The notes under the pieces: model-generated
The model's database searches: none
Told to the model about the DNA's origin: nothing
What the model saw: the letters and a program-made list of their open reading frames with translations, nothing else
Shown: positions 7,187 to 16,212 of the stretch, piece after piece
Layout of the letters: the number at the start of each line of letters is the position of its first letter
How positions within the stretch are numbered: position 1 is the stretch's first letter
Made by a program: the position numbers and the translations under genes
Assembly: GCA_900105225.1 (NCBI GenBank)
Contig: LT629764.1
Span: 3,864,501-3,928,500 of the forward strand
DNA: 64,000 nt
Source: Paenibacillaceae bacterium GAS479
Lineage (GTDB): Bacteria; Bacillota; Bacilli; Paenibacillales; Paenibacillaceae
Direction of reading: 5' to 3'

Positions 7187-9178
7187 ATGAAGAAACCGGT
7201 TAAAGGATACAAGGTTTTGGCCCAAACAATTTTGATGTTTGCTTTGATACTTGCCTTATTTCCTCCTGTTGGAGCCCTCCCTCAGGCAGAGGCAGCAACC
7301 ATTACGGTAGACGGTAGTGTCAGCGATTGGAGCGCTATCAGTACGCTCGCTACCAATTCCGGAACGGCTCAAACTTTGAAAGCAACGAATGATGGAACGA
7401 ACTTGTATTTGCTCGTTCAAGGCTCAGGCTTGAGCACAGTTACTGGAAGCTTCTGGATCAATCGAGATAATAATACATCTACCGGTTACCAAGCTTCGGG
7501 TTGGGGAGCAACAGGAATTGAATGGCTCCTCGAAAACAGTGGTTTATACAACTACACCGGCACAGGAAGCAATTGGAGCTGGCCCGCAACTCCGGTACTC
7601 TCACTCTCCACCTCGCAATTTTTCCGCAGCGCTTCTATTATTGAAGTAGCTATTCCATTGTCCACCTTGCAAATTAGTGCAGGAAATACAATCGGACTTG
7701 GTTATATCGACAACAATTCAGCAACGAATAGGCTGCCCGCGGCCAGCCAGACGCTCCCAGCTTATGTCCTCACAGGCGGCGGCGGCAGCGGAGGGACAAC
7801 GACAACTACTTATCCTGTAGAGCTGAACAGCACTTTGAATAATCCATTCAAAGGCTGGGCGCCTTCAGCGAAATCTACTAGTTACCCGCAGCAAATCAAG
7901 CTTGTTTATGCGGGCGTGACCTGGAAAGAGCTCGAGTCGACGAAGGGCACCTATAATTTTGCGGCAATTGAACAAACGAATAATTTTGCTTACTGGAAGA
8001 GCCGGGGGGTTAAGGTCGTATTCCGATTTATTTTGGACAGCCCTACAGGCATGGCGCACCGTGATATTCCCGATTGGTTATACAATGAAATGGTTGCTGC
8101 AGGGGAATCACCTGGAACGGCTTATAATGATACAACCGGCGGTATGGGATCTGGAAACAATATGGGATTCTCCCCGAACTACAGCTCTTCTAACTTGATA
8201 CAACGACATAAGATGGCCATCGATGCGATTGCAGCTCGGTATAATACGAATGATCGTCCTGTTGCCTTCATACAGATTGGCTCGATCGGGCATTGGGGCG
8301 AATTCCATACCTGGCCTTATGTCGGACCAAGCGGCCAAACGAATTATACGGGAGTTTTTCCTCCAAACGCAATTTCGAACCAGTACATTCAGCACTATAT
8401 CGATGCTTTTGCTGGCAAAGAAGATAAGATGCAAGTTCTGATCCGCCGTAGTGTTGCTCTTGCCAAGACCAATAACAAAGGTATGGTCATGGGTATGTTC
8501 AACGATGTGTTCGGACATAAAGATAGCTTTGATGCATCTTGGGGATGGTATACAGGAACGCAGAATGGATACACGGATGATATCGGACAAGCTCAGCCTG
8601 CGCACGCAAACTTCTGGGAAACTCGCATCTCTGGAGGCGAATTTTACAGCGGTTCATCCGGCATGAATTCTGCCTTAACCTCAGGTGCAGGATTTACAGA
8701 GACAATGCGTCAAACTGAGCTGAGTAAGGTAAGCTGGCTTGGCCCTAATTCACCGGCCTCCTTGGCTGTGGGCAATGCTCTTCAAGCGAATATGGATACT
8801 TTGAAAAAGAGAATGGGTTATCACTTTGTCCTGAGGGAAGTTACACGCCCTACTACAATAACGGGCAGCACATTTAACGTCACCGTTAAAGTTGAAAATA
8901 AAGGAGTTCAGCATTTCCCATTCAATTGGCCGGTTGAAATTCAGCTTCGCAGCGGAAACACTGTCGTTGCCAAAAAAGTAACCACCGCTGATCTAAGAAC
9001 TTGGAAAACGGGAAATTATACAATTACCGATTCCATTCCGGTATCTTCACTTGCAGCTGGAACTTATGACCTGGCTATTGCTATTATCAATCCAGAAACC
9101 AATACGCCGGGAGTCGATTTTGCTAATAATGACAGACTTACGGATGGTGCTTTCAAACTGGGCAGCGTGACGAAATAA
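7187..9178 (+). CDS. secreted CBM9/DOMON-like plus DUF4832-type protein
   Basis: This 663-residue protein begins with a signal peptide (KK basic start, hydrophobic core, cleavage near ALPQAEA). A beta-sandwich domain opening ITVDGSVSDWSAI (about residues 35-190) resembles CBM9/DOMON sugar-binding modules. After a Gly/Thr linker comes a barrel-like region (about 210-655) with NPFKGWAPSA, VYAGVTWKELE, QIGSIGHWGEFHTWP and SWLGPNSPASL, which fits the DUF4874/DUF4832 pair related to glycoside hydrolases. The Glu in GHWGE is present in all three paralogues and is a plausible catalytic residue (inference). The ATG at 7187 follows GAGGAGG; the in-frame ATG at 7172 overlaps that site. Likely role: extracellular binding or cleavage of a polysaccharide. 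It is followed by a terminator and a close paralogue. Confidence 0.85.
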   Translation: MKKPVKGYKVLAQTILMFALILALFPPVGALPQAEAATITVDGSVSDWSAISTLATNSGTAQTLKATNDGTNLYLLVQGSGLSTVTGSFWINRDNNTSTGYQASGWGATGIEWLLENSGLYNYTGTGSNWSWPATPVLSLSTSQFFRSASIIEVAIPLSTLQISAGNTIGLGYIDNNSATNRLPAASQTLPAYVLTGGGGSGGTTTTTYPVELNSTLNNPFKGWAPSAKSTSYPQQIKLVYAGVTWKELESTKGTYNFAAIEQTNNFAYWKSRGVKVVFRFILDSPTGMAHRDIPDWLYNEMVAAGESPGTAYNDTTGGMGSGNNMGFSPNYSSSNLIQRHKMAIDAIAARYNTNDRPVAFIQIGSIGHWGEFHTWPYVGPSGQTNYTGVFPPNAISNQYIQHYIDAFAGKEDKMQVLIRRSVALAKTNNKGMVMGMFNDVFGHKDSFDASWGWYTGTQNGYTDDIGQAQPAHANFWETRISGGEFYSGSSGMNSALTSGAGFTETMRQTELSKVSWLGPNSPASLAVGNALQANMDTLKKRMGYHFVLREVTRPTTITGSTFNVTVKVENKGVQHFPFNWPVEIQLRSGNTVVAKKVTTADLRTWKTGNYTITDSIPVSSLAAGTYDLAIAIINPETNTPGVDFANNDRLTDGAFKLGSVTK

Positions 9179-9200
9179 TTTCTTTATTGTAGGAACAAAT

Positions 9201-9249
9201 AACGGGCAATCGTTTTCGGTAATTTACCGGAAGCGATTGCCCGTTTTGT
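9201..9249 (+). terminator. Rho-independent terminator
   Basis: AACGGGCAATCG and CGATTGCCCGTT form a twelve-pair stem with an inner TTTCGG/CCGGAA part, followed by TTTTG. It separates the two tandem paralogues, so the second probably has its own promoter. The gap up to 9380 holds no TTGGCGCAA site but has a weak cre-like box near 9347-9360. Confidence 0.8.
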
Positions 9250-9379
9250 TGAACTCAAAAAATGATATTAAATCATAAATTTCATTGAAAGGGGGAAGTT
9301 ACCTACGAGCCTAAAAATGAATTGCTTTTTAATGAATTAAGGGGTAATGGAAACGCATCATAATTTGAGGAGGTCTACA

Positions 9380-11380
9380 TTGAGTAAATCAGTTCGAACT
9401 AACAAGTTGTTCGTCGTGCTTTTCGTAATAGTCGCTATGGTGATTTCGATGTTTCCGCCCATCGGATCGCTACCGAAAGCTGATGCGGCTACGATTAAGG
9501 TAGATGGAAATATAAGCGATTGGAGTGGAGTTAATGCGCTTAGAACCAATACAGGTACAGCTCAGAGCTTAAAAGTAACGAGTGATGACAAAAACCTGTA
9601 CCTGCTCGTTGAAGGTGCAGGGCTAAGCACGGCAACTGGACACTTCTGGTTGGATACAGACAATAATTCAGCAACAGGTTACTTGACTTCGGGTTGGGGA
9701 ACTAATGGTGTTGAATGGATGATCGAAAACAACACTCTATACAGCTACGCCGGCGATGGAACTTCGTGGAACTGGAATGAAATTGCTAAGCTTACTCCCG
9801 AGCAATTTTTCCGGAGCGCCTCCGTTGTTGAAACGGTCATTCCTTTGGCCACTTTGAAAATTGGAGAAGGAAACAAAATCAAAGTAGGTTACATCGACAA
9901 CAACTCCGCAACGAATAGACTGCCTGCGGCGGACGGGACGTTACCAGAATATGTTCTGGCTGCTGGAGCAAAGGCGCCTGGAGCAGCTAAGACAGTTACT
10001 TCTAATCCAGTTGAGCTGGACAAACCTTTGAACAATCCTTTTAAAGGCTGGGCGCCTTCTGCTAAGACAACATCCTACCCACAGCCAGTCAAGCTCGTTT
10101 ATGCAGGTGTGACCTGGAAAGAGCTTGAGCCAACAAAAGGTAAAATGGATTTTGCTGCGATTGAAGCTAAAAATAATTTTGCTAACTGGAAAAGTAAAGG
10201 TGTCAAAGTAGTATTCAGACTTATTTTGGACAGCCCAACTGGTGAAGCACATCGTGATATTCCAGATTGGCTTTATGACGAAATGGTTGCTGCAGGCGAA
10301 AATCCAGGAACGGTATACAATGATCCAACCGGCCGTATGGGTGCTGGGAACAATATGGGCTTCTCGCCTAATTACAGCGCGCCTTCCGTGATTGCTGGCC
10401 ATAAGAGAGTCGTTGAAGCAATCGCAAATCGTTACAATACGAATGCTCGTCCTGTAGCGTTCGTGCAAATCGGCTCTTTGGGTCATTGGGGCGAGTTTCA
10501 CACATGGCCGTACACCAAAACTACGGAAAGCTCGGAGAATGTAAATTTCACAGGGGTTTTCCCTCCGCTTAATGTGTCGAATCAATATGTTCAGCACTAT
10601 ATCGATGCCTTTGCGGGCAAAGAGGATAAAATACAGGTGTTGATCCGCCGCAGCGTAGCTCTGGCCACCGATAATAATAAAGGTATGAAGCTTGGGATGT
10701 TCAACGATGTATTTGGAGACAAGCCTAGCTTCGATGCTGATTGGGGCTGGTATACAGGAACACAAAATGGCTACTGGGATGATCTTGGGCAGAAGCAGCC
10801 TGGAAACCCTAACTTCTGGGAAAGCCGTATTTCGGCCGGTGAATTCTATAGTGGGGATTTTGGTATGAGGGCTTCTCTGACTTCAGGCGCGGGCTTTGAT
10901 GAGACGATGCGTGAAACCGAGATGAGTAAGGTAAGTTGGTTGGGGCCAAATTCACCTGCTTCATTAGCGGTCGGGAATGAGCTGCAAGCCAATATCGATA
11001 AGCTTAAGAAAAGAATGGGATATCACTTTGTATTGAAGGAAGTCACACATCCTTCTGCAATTACGGGCAGCTCATTCGAAGTTAAGCTTACCGTAGAAAA
11101 TAAAGGTGTACAGCATTTCCCGTTTAACTGGCCGCTTGAAATTCAGCTTCGCAAAGGCGATACTGTCGTTGCGAAAAAGAGAACCAACGTCGACCTTAGA
11201 ACTTGGAAAACAGGAACCTATACGATCACGGATTCCATTCCGGTATCGGCACTTGCTGCTGGAAAATACGATGTTTCTGTAGCGATTATTAATCCAGAAA
11301 CGAGCCGTGCGGGAATAGACTTTGCCAACGAGGGCAGATTCTCTATTGGTTCGTACAAGCTGGGGACTGTTACTAAGTAA
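9380..11380 (+). CDS. secreted CBM9/DOMON-like plus DUF4832-type protein, tandem paralogue
   Basis: This 666-residue protein is collinear with the gene at 7187: signal peptide (SVRTNKLFVVLFVIVAMVIS, cleavage near PKADA), sandwich domain opening IKVDGNISDWSGV, then the barrel with NPFKGWAPSAK, VYAGVTWKELEP, GSLGHWGEFHTWP and SWLGPNSPASL. The linker between domains is different and shorter in Gly. The start is taken as TTG 9380, which follows GAGGAGG at normal distance; the ATG at 9347 lies upstream of that site. It is clearly a tandem duplication that has since diverged. The TTG start and the lack of the TTGGCGCAA operator suggest different expression. Substrate unknown. Confidence 0.85.
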   Translation: MSKSVRTNKLFVVLFVIVAMVISMFPPIGSLPKADAATIKVDGNISDWSGVNALRTNTGTAQSLKVTSDDKNLYLLVEGAGLSTATGHFWLDTDNNSATGYLTSGWGTNGVEWMIENNTLYSYAGDGTSWNWNEIAKLTPEQFFRSASVVETVIPLATLKIGEGNKIKVGYIDNNSATNRLPAADGTLPEYVLAAGAKAPGAAKTVTSNPVELDKPLNNPFKGWAPSAKTTSYPQPVKLVYAGVTWKELEPTKGKMDFAAIEAKNNFANWKSKGVKVVFRLILDSPTGEAHRDIPDWLYDEMVAAGENPGTVYNDPTGRMGAGNNMGFSPNYSAPSVIAGHKRVVEAIANRYNTNARPVAFVQIGSLGHWGEFHTWPYTKTTESSENVNFTGVFPPLNVSNQYVQHYIDAFAGKEDKIQVLIRRSVALATDNNKGMKLGMFNDVFGDKPSFDADWGWYTGTQNGYWDDLGQKQPGNPNFWESRISAGEFYSGDFGMRASLTSGAGFDETMRETEMSKVSWLGPNSPASLAVGNELQANIDKLKKRMGYHFVLKEVTHPSAITGSSFEVKLTVENKGVQHFPFNWPLEIQLRKGDTVVAKKRTNVDLRTWKTGTYTITDSIPVSALAAGKYDVSVAIINPETSRAGIDFANEGRFSIGSYKLGTVTK

Positions 11381-11396
11381 CGTCTCATTAAGAATT

Positions 11397-11441
11397 AGCG
11401 ATTGTTTCCTGGTGTACAACCGGGGGGCAATCGCTTTTTTT
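11397..11441 (+). terminator. Rho-independent terminator
   Basis: AGCGATTG pairs with CAATCGCT around a GC-rich loop and is followed by six to seven T. It ends the second DUF4832-type gene. Confidence 0.8.
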
Positions 11442-11450
11442 CATGGGAAT

Positions 11451-11590
11451 AAAAAAAGTGACCCGCCGGCTTAATGCCGGGGGTCCAAGGTGTTTCTATA
11501 TTCAAAGGGGGGTCATGTGTCTAGTATAAAGCTCTTTTCTTAAAACAATCTGAAAAGGACATGTCAATGCCATTACAAATCATTACAGAA
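11451..11590 (+). repeat. ~140 bp direct repeat, copy B
   Basis: Second copy of the repeat at 6831-6970, in the same orientation. The hairpin here is GACCCGCCGGC/GCCGGGGGTC with a compensating change in the loop side, and the following 30 bases are identical to copy A. Conservation then becomes patchy but continues through TGAAAAGGACATGTCA and CCATTACAAATCA. The neighbouring A run on the left would be a T run on the minus strand. Confidence 0.65.
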
Positions 11591-11599
11591 GCTTTTATT

Positions 11600-11970
11600 T
11601 TGCGGAGATGCGAAATATAGCTTGATGGCGATTAGTCCTCGCTTAAGAGTCGATTTTTTTGTCTCCGGCATCAATTTTTTGGCCAGGCCCCAGCTGTTTG
11701 ATTAGCTTACAGAGAAAAGCTGCCGATCTCGGCGAAGGCAACCTGGGAGTTGGAATAGGTAACTGCCCCTTCCCTTATTCCCAAGCGCTCGGGCGACCAT
11801 GTCAAAACAGACCGTATTGAATGTGTAGTGTCGAATCCTGTCAGAGGTTAAATGTTTAATATGAAATGTTTAGGTACAAAAGTTATTTACAGCATGTGAT
11901 GGCGGGTGTAAGATACAACATGGTTCCTGCCCATCTGGGGAATAATGCTTGAAAAAGGGGAAGAGCAAAC
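11600..11970. other. intergenic leader before kimA, no recognised element
   Basis: About 370 bases with no gene. I looked for the c-di-AMP (ydaO) riboswitch that precedes kimA in Bacillus subtilis. A CGCTTAA occurs at 11639, but the conserved GGGGGAACC, GGGGTGAAT and CCGAATCCGTCAGCTAACC blocks are not visible. Several short palindromes (for example AGCTTACAGAGAAAAGCT) suggest RNA structure. I cannot assign a function. Confidence 0.3.
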
Positions 11971-13791
11971 ATGATCGCAAACCGCATGAAACGCCTGCTC
12001 ATCGGACGACCGATGAAGAGCAAGGAGCTGGAAGGGGAAAAGCTGGGCAGGTTAAAGGCGCTCGCCATCCTATCTTCTGATGCGCTGTCCTCTGTCGCTT
12101 ATGGCACGGAGCAAATTCTGATTGCGCTGATGGTCGTTGGCTTCGCGGCGGTGTGGTACAGCATTCCCATCTCAATCGCGGTGCTGGGGCTGCTGCTCAT
12201 CCTGATCCTCTCCTATCGCCAGACGATATTCGCCTATCCAATGGGCGGAGGAGCTTACATCGTAGCTAAAAACAATCTCGGCACGACGACTGGGCTGCTT
12301 GCTGGCGGATCGCTGCTGATCGATTATATTCTGACCGTAGCGGTCAGTGCCTCGGCAGGAACGGATGCTATTACATCCGCATTTCCGTCGTTGCATGACA
12401 ACCGTATTTTGATCGCAACTCTTGTCATTCTGTTTCTGACGTTGATGAATTTGCGCGGTGTCACGGAGTCGGCCTCGGTGCTGGCAATCCCGATCTATCT
12501 GTTTGTTATCTCGATATTTATCTTGATTATATCCGGTACGATCCGCTACTTCACGGGAGGCGCTCACCCCAATATTCCTGAGATAGGAACTACGGTAAGC
12601 AATGTGAGTTTGTTCCTGTTGCTGAAGGCGTTCAGTTCCGGCTGTTCGGCGCTTACTGGCGTCGAGGCGGTATCCAACGCAATTCCGAACTTCAAAAAGC
12701 CTGCTGACAAAAATGCGGCTGCGACGCTAGTTATGATGGGCGTCATACTCGGCAGCATGTTCCTTGGCATCAGCTTGCTGGCTTATTGGTACGGAATTAC
12801 GCCACGTCTTGAGGAAACGGTCGTATCGCAGATCGCCGCATCAACATTCGGCAGGGGCTTCATGTATTATTTCATCCAAGGCGTAACGGCACTTATTCTG
12901 TTCCTGGCAGCCAATACAGCTTACTCAGCTTTTCCGCTGCTGGCATTTATGCTTGCTAAGGACAAATATATGCCGCATGCTTTTATGGTTCGTGGAGATC
13001 GGCTTGGCTTTTCGAATGGTATTATTTTCCTCGCGATATTTTCAATTGTGCTTGTTGTGATCTTTGGTGGTCATACCGAAAATCTGATTCCGATGTATGC
13101 AGTTGGCGTGTTCATCCCGTTCACGCTCTCTCAGCTCGGGATGATGATTCGTTGGATACGACTGAAGCCTAAAGGCTGGGGCGGCAAGTTTGCGATTAAT
13201 ACTGTGGGCATGCTTACTACGCTCAGCATTACGCTGATTTTCATTTTTACCAAGTTTTCTCAGGTATGGCTTGTATTCATCTTCCTGCCGGTTGTCATGC
13301 TGCTGTTCCTACGTATCAATCGCCACTACGTTAAGGTTGCTGACGAGCTGCGAATTGATCTGGCAACCGATAAACCGGTCATCAAGGGCAGTACGGTCGT
13401 TGTCCCGGTCGCTGGAATTACTCGCGTTGTGAACAATTCGATCGGCTACGCCAAATCTCTGACCGACAATGTTGTCGCTGTTTATGTTGGATTTGATGAT
13501 GAGTCGATTGAGCGGATGGAAGCCAAATGGGAGGAATGGAATCCCGGCGTGCGCTTGATCGTGCTGCGCTCAAGCTACCGCAGCATCACCAGGCCGCTGC
13601 TCAAGTTCATTGACACCGTCGAATGGAAAACGGCAGATACGGACCACATCACCATTCTTATTCCACAGTTCGTGACCAAGCATTGGTGGCAGCATATTTT
13701 GCACAATCAGACGGGTCTGCTGCTCCGTACCTTCCTGTTTAACCGCAAGGATATTATTATTGCGACCGTGCCGTACCATTTGAAACATTAA
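11971..13791 (+). CDS. kimA: KimA-type high-affinity potassium importer
   Basis: The 606-residue protein matches Bacillus KimA (formerly YdaO) in length and over its whole course. Shared stretches include LKALAILSSDALSSVAYGTE, AYPMGGGAYIVAKNNLG, LLKAFSSGCSALTGVEA, MYAVGVFIPFTLSQLGM and the final IIIATVPYHLKH. It has about twelve membrane helices of the APC superfamily (residues 30-455) and a cytosolic universal-stress-like tail. KimA is a proton-coupled K+ symporter inhibited by cyclic di-AMP. An AAAGGGGAAG ribosome site precedes ATG 11971. It is monocistronic or co-transcribed with the VOC gene; I see no terminator in the 130-base gap. Confidence 0.9.
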   Translation: MIANRMKRLLIGRPMKSKELEGEKLGRLKALAILSSDALSSVAYGTEQILIALMVVGFAAVWYSIPISIAVLGLLLILILSYRQTIFAYPMGGGAYIVAKNNLGTTTGLLAGGSLLIDYILTVAVSASAGTDAITSAFPSLHDNRILIATLVILFLTLMNLRGVTESASVLAIPIYLFVISIFILIISGTIRYFTGGAHPNIPEIGTTVSNVSLFLLLKAFSSGCSALTGVEAVSNAIPNFKKPADKNAAATLVMMGVILGSMFLGISLLAYWYGITPRLEETVVSQIAASTFGRGFMYYFIQGVTALILFLAANTAYSAFPLLAFMLAKDKYMPHAFMVRGDRLGFSNGIIFLAIFSIVLVVIFGGHTENLIPMYAVGVFIPFTLSQLGMMIRWIRLKPKGWGGKFAINTVGMLTTLSITLIFIFTKFSQVWLVFIFLPVVMLLFLRINRHYVKVADELRIDLATDKPVIKGSTVVVPVAGITRVVNNSIGYAKSLTDNVVAVYVGFDDESIERMEAKWEEWNPGVRLIVLRSSYRSITRPLLKFIDTVEWKTADTDHITILIPQFVTKHWWQHILHNQTGLLLRTFLFNRKDIIIATVPYHLKH

Positions 13792-13921
13792 AGCATTCTC
13801 TAGGCTATGTCTTGCTATTACTTACTTTTTGTATTAAACTAACTCTAGGTAATTAATAGTCGGCTGAATTTAACCGATAGTAGACAATGAAGATAGCCGC
13901 TTATACAGGAGGATGATGGAA

Positions 13922-14812
13922 ATGGAAAAGCAGCATATATCGATAGATCCCGGTGTGAGCATCGGCAAAGTTAGATTAAAAGTAACGGAGCTGGAGCGAT
14001 CTATCCGCTATTACCGGGATATTCTCGGTTTTCAAGTACTTAGCCGCACAGATGGCGAAGCAATACTGGGTGCTGCTGATGCGGAGCCGCTTGTCGAGTT
14101 GGAGGAAAGGCCGGATGCAGCTTCCGTTGATCGGCGCTCGGCCGCAGGACTTTATCATTTTGCTGTGCTGATGCCGGATCGGCGCTCGCTTGGCCTCGTG
14201 CTACGTAGGATGTCGGAGGCAGGGCTTCATATCGGCCAGGGCGATCACGGGGTAAGCGAGGCTCTTTATATTACGGATCCAGATGGCAACGGCATCGAGA
14301 TTTACCGTGACCGCCCGCGCTCCGAGTGGAAATATGACCTTGGAGGCAATGTAAAGATGGGGTCAGATCCAGTTGACGTCAGAGGTCTGCTGGAGCTAGC
14401 TGAAGGCCATGAATGGCGGGGGCTCCCGGCAGGGACGATCATTGGGCATATCCATTTTCATGTGGCGGATCTGCAGACCTCTTACAACTTCTATGGCGGG
14501 CTGATGGGCTTTGACATGGCGTTAGACGCTTCGCAGCAAATGGGAGCGTTATTCATCTCGGCAGGTGGCTACCATCATCATATCGGGCTGAACATCTGGG
14601 CCGGGCAAGGTGCACGCCATCCTAAAGAGAACTCCGTGGGGCTGCGCTATGGCACGATTTTATTCCCGAGTGACGAAGCGAGAGGGATCACAGCCGAAAG
14701 GCTGCGGGAAGGCGGTGTGGAGGTTCGGCAGGTCGAGGGCGATCTCGAAGTTACCGATCCGTCCGGTGTTACTCTGCGATTGTCGTTGAAGCAAGCGGGA
14801 TCTGTGGTATAA
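13922..14812 (+). CDS. two-domain VOC dioxygenase, CatE-like
   Basis: This 296-residue protein contains two VOC modules: residues 12-130 (GKVRLKVTELERSIRYYRDI ... ITDPDGNGIEIYRDRP) and 170-290 (GHIHFHVADLQTSYNFYGGL ... VTDPSGVTLRLS). The layout and length match Bacillus CatE (YfiE), a catechol-2,3-dioxygenase that uses a metal held by His and Glu. His residues are present in both opening strands; the usual Glu is kept in module one (GIEIY) but is Arg or Leu in module two. The start at 13922 is preferred because AGGAGG touches the earlier ATG at 13913. Substrate uncertain. Confidence 0.8.
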   Translation: MEKQHISIDPGVSIGKVRLKVTELERSIRYYRDILGFQVLSRTDGEAILGAADAEPLVELEERPDAASVDRRSAAGLYHFAVLMPDRRSLGLVLRRMSEAGLHIGQGDHGVSEALYITDPDGNGIEIYRDRPRSEWKYDLGGNVKMGSDPVDVRGLLELAEGHEWRGLPAGTIIGHIHFHVADLQTSYNFYGGLMGFDMALDASQQMGALFISAGGYHHHIGLNIWAGQGARHPKENSVGLRYGTILFPSDEARGITAERLREGGVEVRQVEGDLEVTDPSGVTLRLSLKQAGSVV

Positions 14813-14867
14813 TTCGCGCACAAGTCCATTTTGCTTGATAGAGCAATTGAGGGAGGTAACAACAGTC

Positions 14868-15131
14868 ATGGCCAAAAAAAATCGCGGAAGAGCACCAGAG
14901 CCGCGCGCGGAGGCAGCGTCCAAGCCTGCCACGCTCAAAGATCTGCTGCCAGCCGAGTTGGTAGATCGCCTAAAAAATCAGGCTGGTGATCTTAGAGCTG
15001 AGCAGGAACGCGCCCGTGAAGCGGAGCGCAAGCGGATCGAGGATGAGCGTAAGGCGGAGCAGAAGCGGAACGAGAGCAACATGGAGTATTTGCTGGAGAA
15101 CAGCAAGATGGATTGGAAGAAGTTTAAGTAA
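14868..15131 (+). CDS. yqkE: YqkE family (DUF3886) small charged protein
   Basis: The 87-residue product begins with lysine- and proline-rich disorder, then TLKDLLPAELVDRLKNQAGD, a long Glu/Arg/Lys helix likely to form a coiled coil (residues 45-75), and ends NSKMDWKKFK. This is the pattern of Bacillus YqkE, of unknown function. ATG 14868 follows GGGAGGT at ten bases. No partner can be inferred from the neighbours. Confidence 0.75.
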   Translation: MAKKNRGRAPEPRAEAASKPATLKDLLPAELVDRLKNQAGDLRAEQERAREAERKRIEDERKAEQKRNESNMEYLLENSKMDWKKFK

Positions 15132-15285
15132 AGCTTTCTTATATAGGAATAAGAAAAGTAAGTCCCCCTGTTTCGCTCGGCGCATCGGTGGTAATAAAGA
15201 TAGCGGACGCAGTAATCGTTACCCGGCTCCGCTGGAGCCCAGCCGAATGAACCGAGCGAAATTAGAAAAGAGGTAAGTAGTCATC

Positions 15286-15567
15286 ATGGACTTTAACTTA
15301 GTTACGATTTGGAATGAAGAAGAGCATGTTCTTCCCGCAGGTGAAGGACTTTCCCCATACATGGATCAGATTGAAGAGCTTGATCAGACGCTGCAGGAAA
15401 TGCGCGAATATGTGGATCGCTACCCGGAGGATGAGATGGGTGTGCTGCATCTGCAGCAATTCGAGCGCAAACGTGCCATGCTGGCAGGGGAATTGATGCA
15501 AATGGAGAACGCCGTGCTGACCTGCAGCATGAGTAGCGGCGAGCTTGCAAGCTTGCAGCTGGCTTAA
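15286..15567 (+). CDS. hypothetical protein
   Basis: This 93-residue acidic protein is mostly helical (YMDQIEELDQTLQEMREYVD; HLQQFERKRAMLAGELMQME) and may form a short coiled coil. I do not recognise the family. An AAGAGG site lies 13 bases upstream of the ATG. It has its own terminator. No membrane segment or motif is visible. Confidence 0.6.
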   Translation: MDFNLVTIWNEEEHVLPAGEGLSPYMDQIEELDQTLQEMREYVDRYPEDEMGVLHLQQFERKRAMLAGELMQMENAVLTCSMSSGELASLQLA

Positions 15568-15646
15568 GACGCAGCAGTTAGATTGGATTTACCGTAGCGG
15601 AAACGGTGTCGCGAGCATATAGAAGCTTGTGGCGAATGATGAGGAT

Positions 15647-15683
15647 GTCCCGAGGCATGTACAATGCTGCGGGGCGTTTTTTT
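15647..15683 (+). terminator. Rho-independent terminator
   Basis: CCCG-AG-GCAT pairs with ATGC-TG-CGGG around GTACA and is followed by seven T. It ends the gene at 15286-15567. Confidence 0.7.
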
Positions 15684-15691
15684 GTGTTCCT

Positions 15692-15742
15692 AAAAAAAAG
15701 CGGCAGTTCAGGTCTATAAGTAAAGACCTGGACTGCCGCTTC
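15692..15742 (-). terminator. Rho-independent terminator
   Basis: AAGCGGCAGTTCAGGTC pairs with GACCTGGACTGCCGCTT with one mismatch. On the minus strand it is followed by eight T, so it serves the DUF805 gene. Confidence 0.85.
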
Positions 15743-15769
15743 TGTTGATGACTAAGTTAACGTAATTCG

Positions 15770-16117
15770 TTAACTCGTTTTAGGATTCCGGCCGTATTCA
15801 TTATCCTGCTCTTCGCCATCCAGACACATAAATACAGTTAAAACAATAATGCCAATCAGAGGGACGAATCCGATCAGGCTCCACCAGCCAGTTCTTCCCG
15901 TATCATGTAGTCTGCGGACTCCAACAGATAAAGAGGGTACTAATAAGAACAAGGCGAAGAGCAACGATAGCAGGGACGGGATGCCGATAAGTGCTTCCAA
16001 TACCGAGATGATAAATGCAAATATCGAGCTAAAAAGAATAAACATCCAGTATTCCATACGTCTTGATCTGCCTGCAAATCCTGCATAATTTTTTATTGCT
16101 TCTAAAAACCATCCCAT
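15770..16117 (-). CDS. DUF805 membrane protein
   Basis: The 115-residue protein has the DUF805 hallmarks: YAGFAGRSRRMEYWMFILF, three to four membrane helices, and the signature SVGVRRLHDTGRTGWW followed by LIGIIVLTVFMCLDG. The family is found in the inner membrane; its role is unknown. ATG 16117 is preferred over the longer frame from 16210 because AAGGGAAG lies just before it and family members begin with this segment. It sits between the cyclase gene and its terminator. Confidence 0.85.
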   Translation of the reverse strand: MGWFLEAIKNYAGFAGRSRRMEYWMFILFSSIFAFIISVLEALIGIPSLLSLLFALFLLVPSLSVGVRRLHDTGRTGWWSLIGFVPLIGIIVLTVFMCLDGEEQDNEYGRNPKTS

Positions 16118-16212
16118 GAGCAAATAACTTCCCTTACCGTGAATTTTATCCTGATTGAGAATATCACGGAAGGAATTCCATTTGTAGGACCAAATTATCC
16201 CATGATTCAATT

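Noticed and set aside
8108-10765. Long minus-strand frames opposite the two DUF4832-type genes
   Set aside because: They mirror the two paralogues at matching positions; the shared frame is a by-product of duplicated coding sequence.
11600-11970. ydaO/kimA riboswitch
   Set aside because: Only CGCTTAA matches; the remaining conserved blocks are absent.
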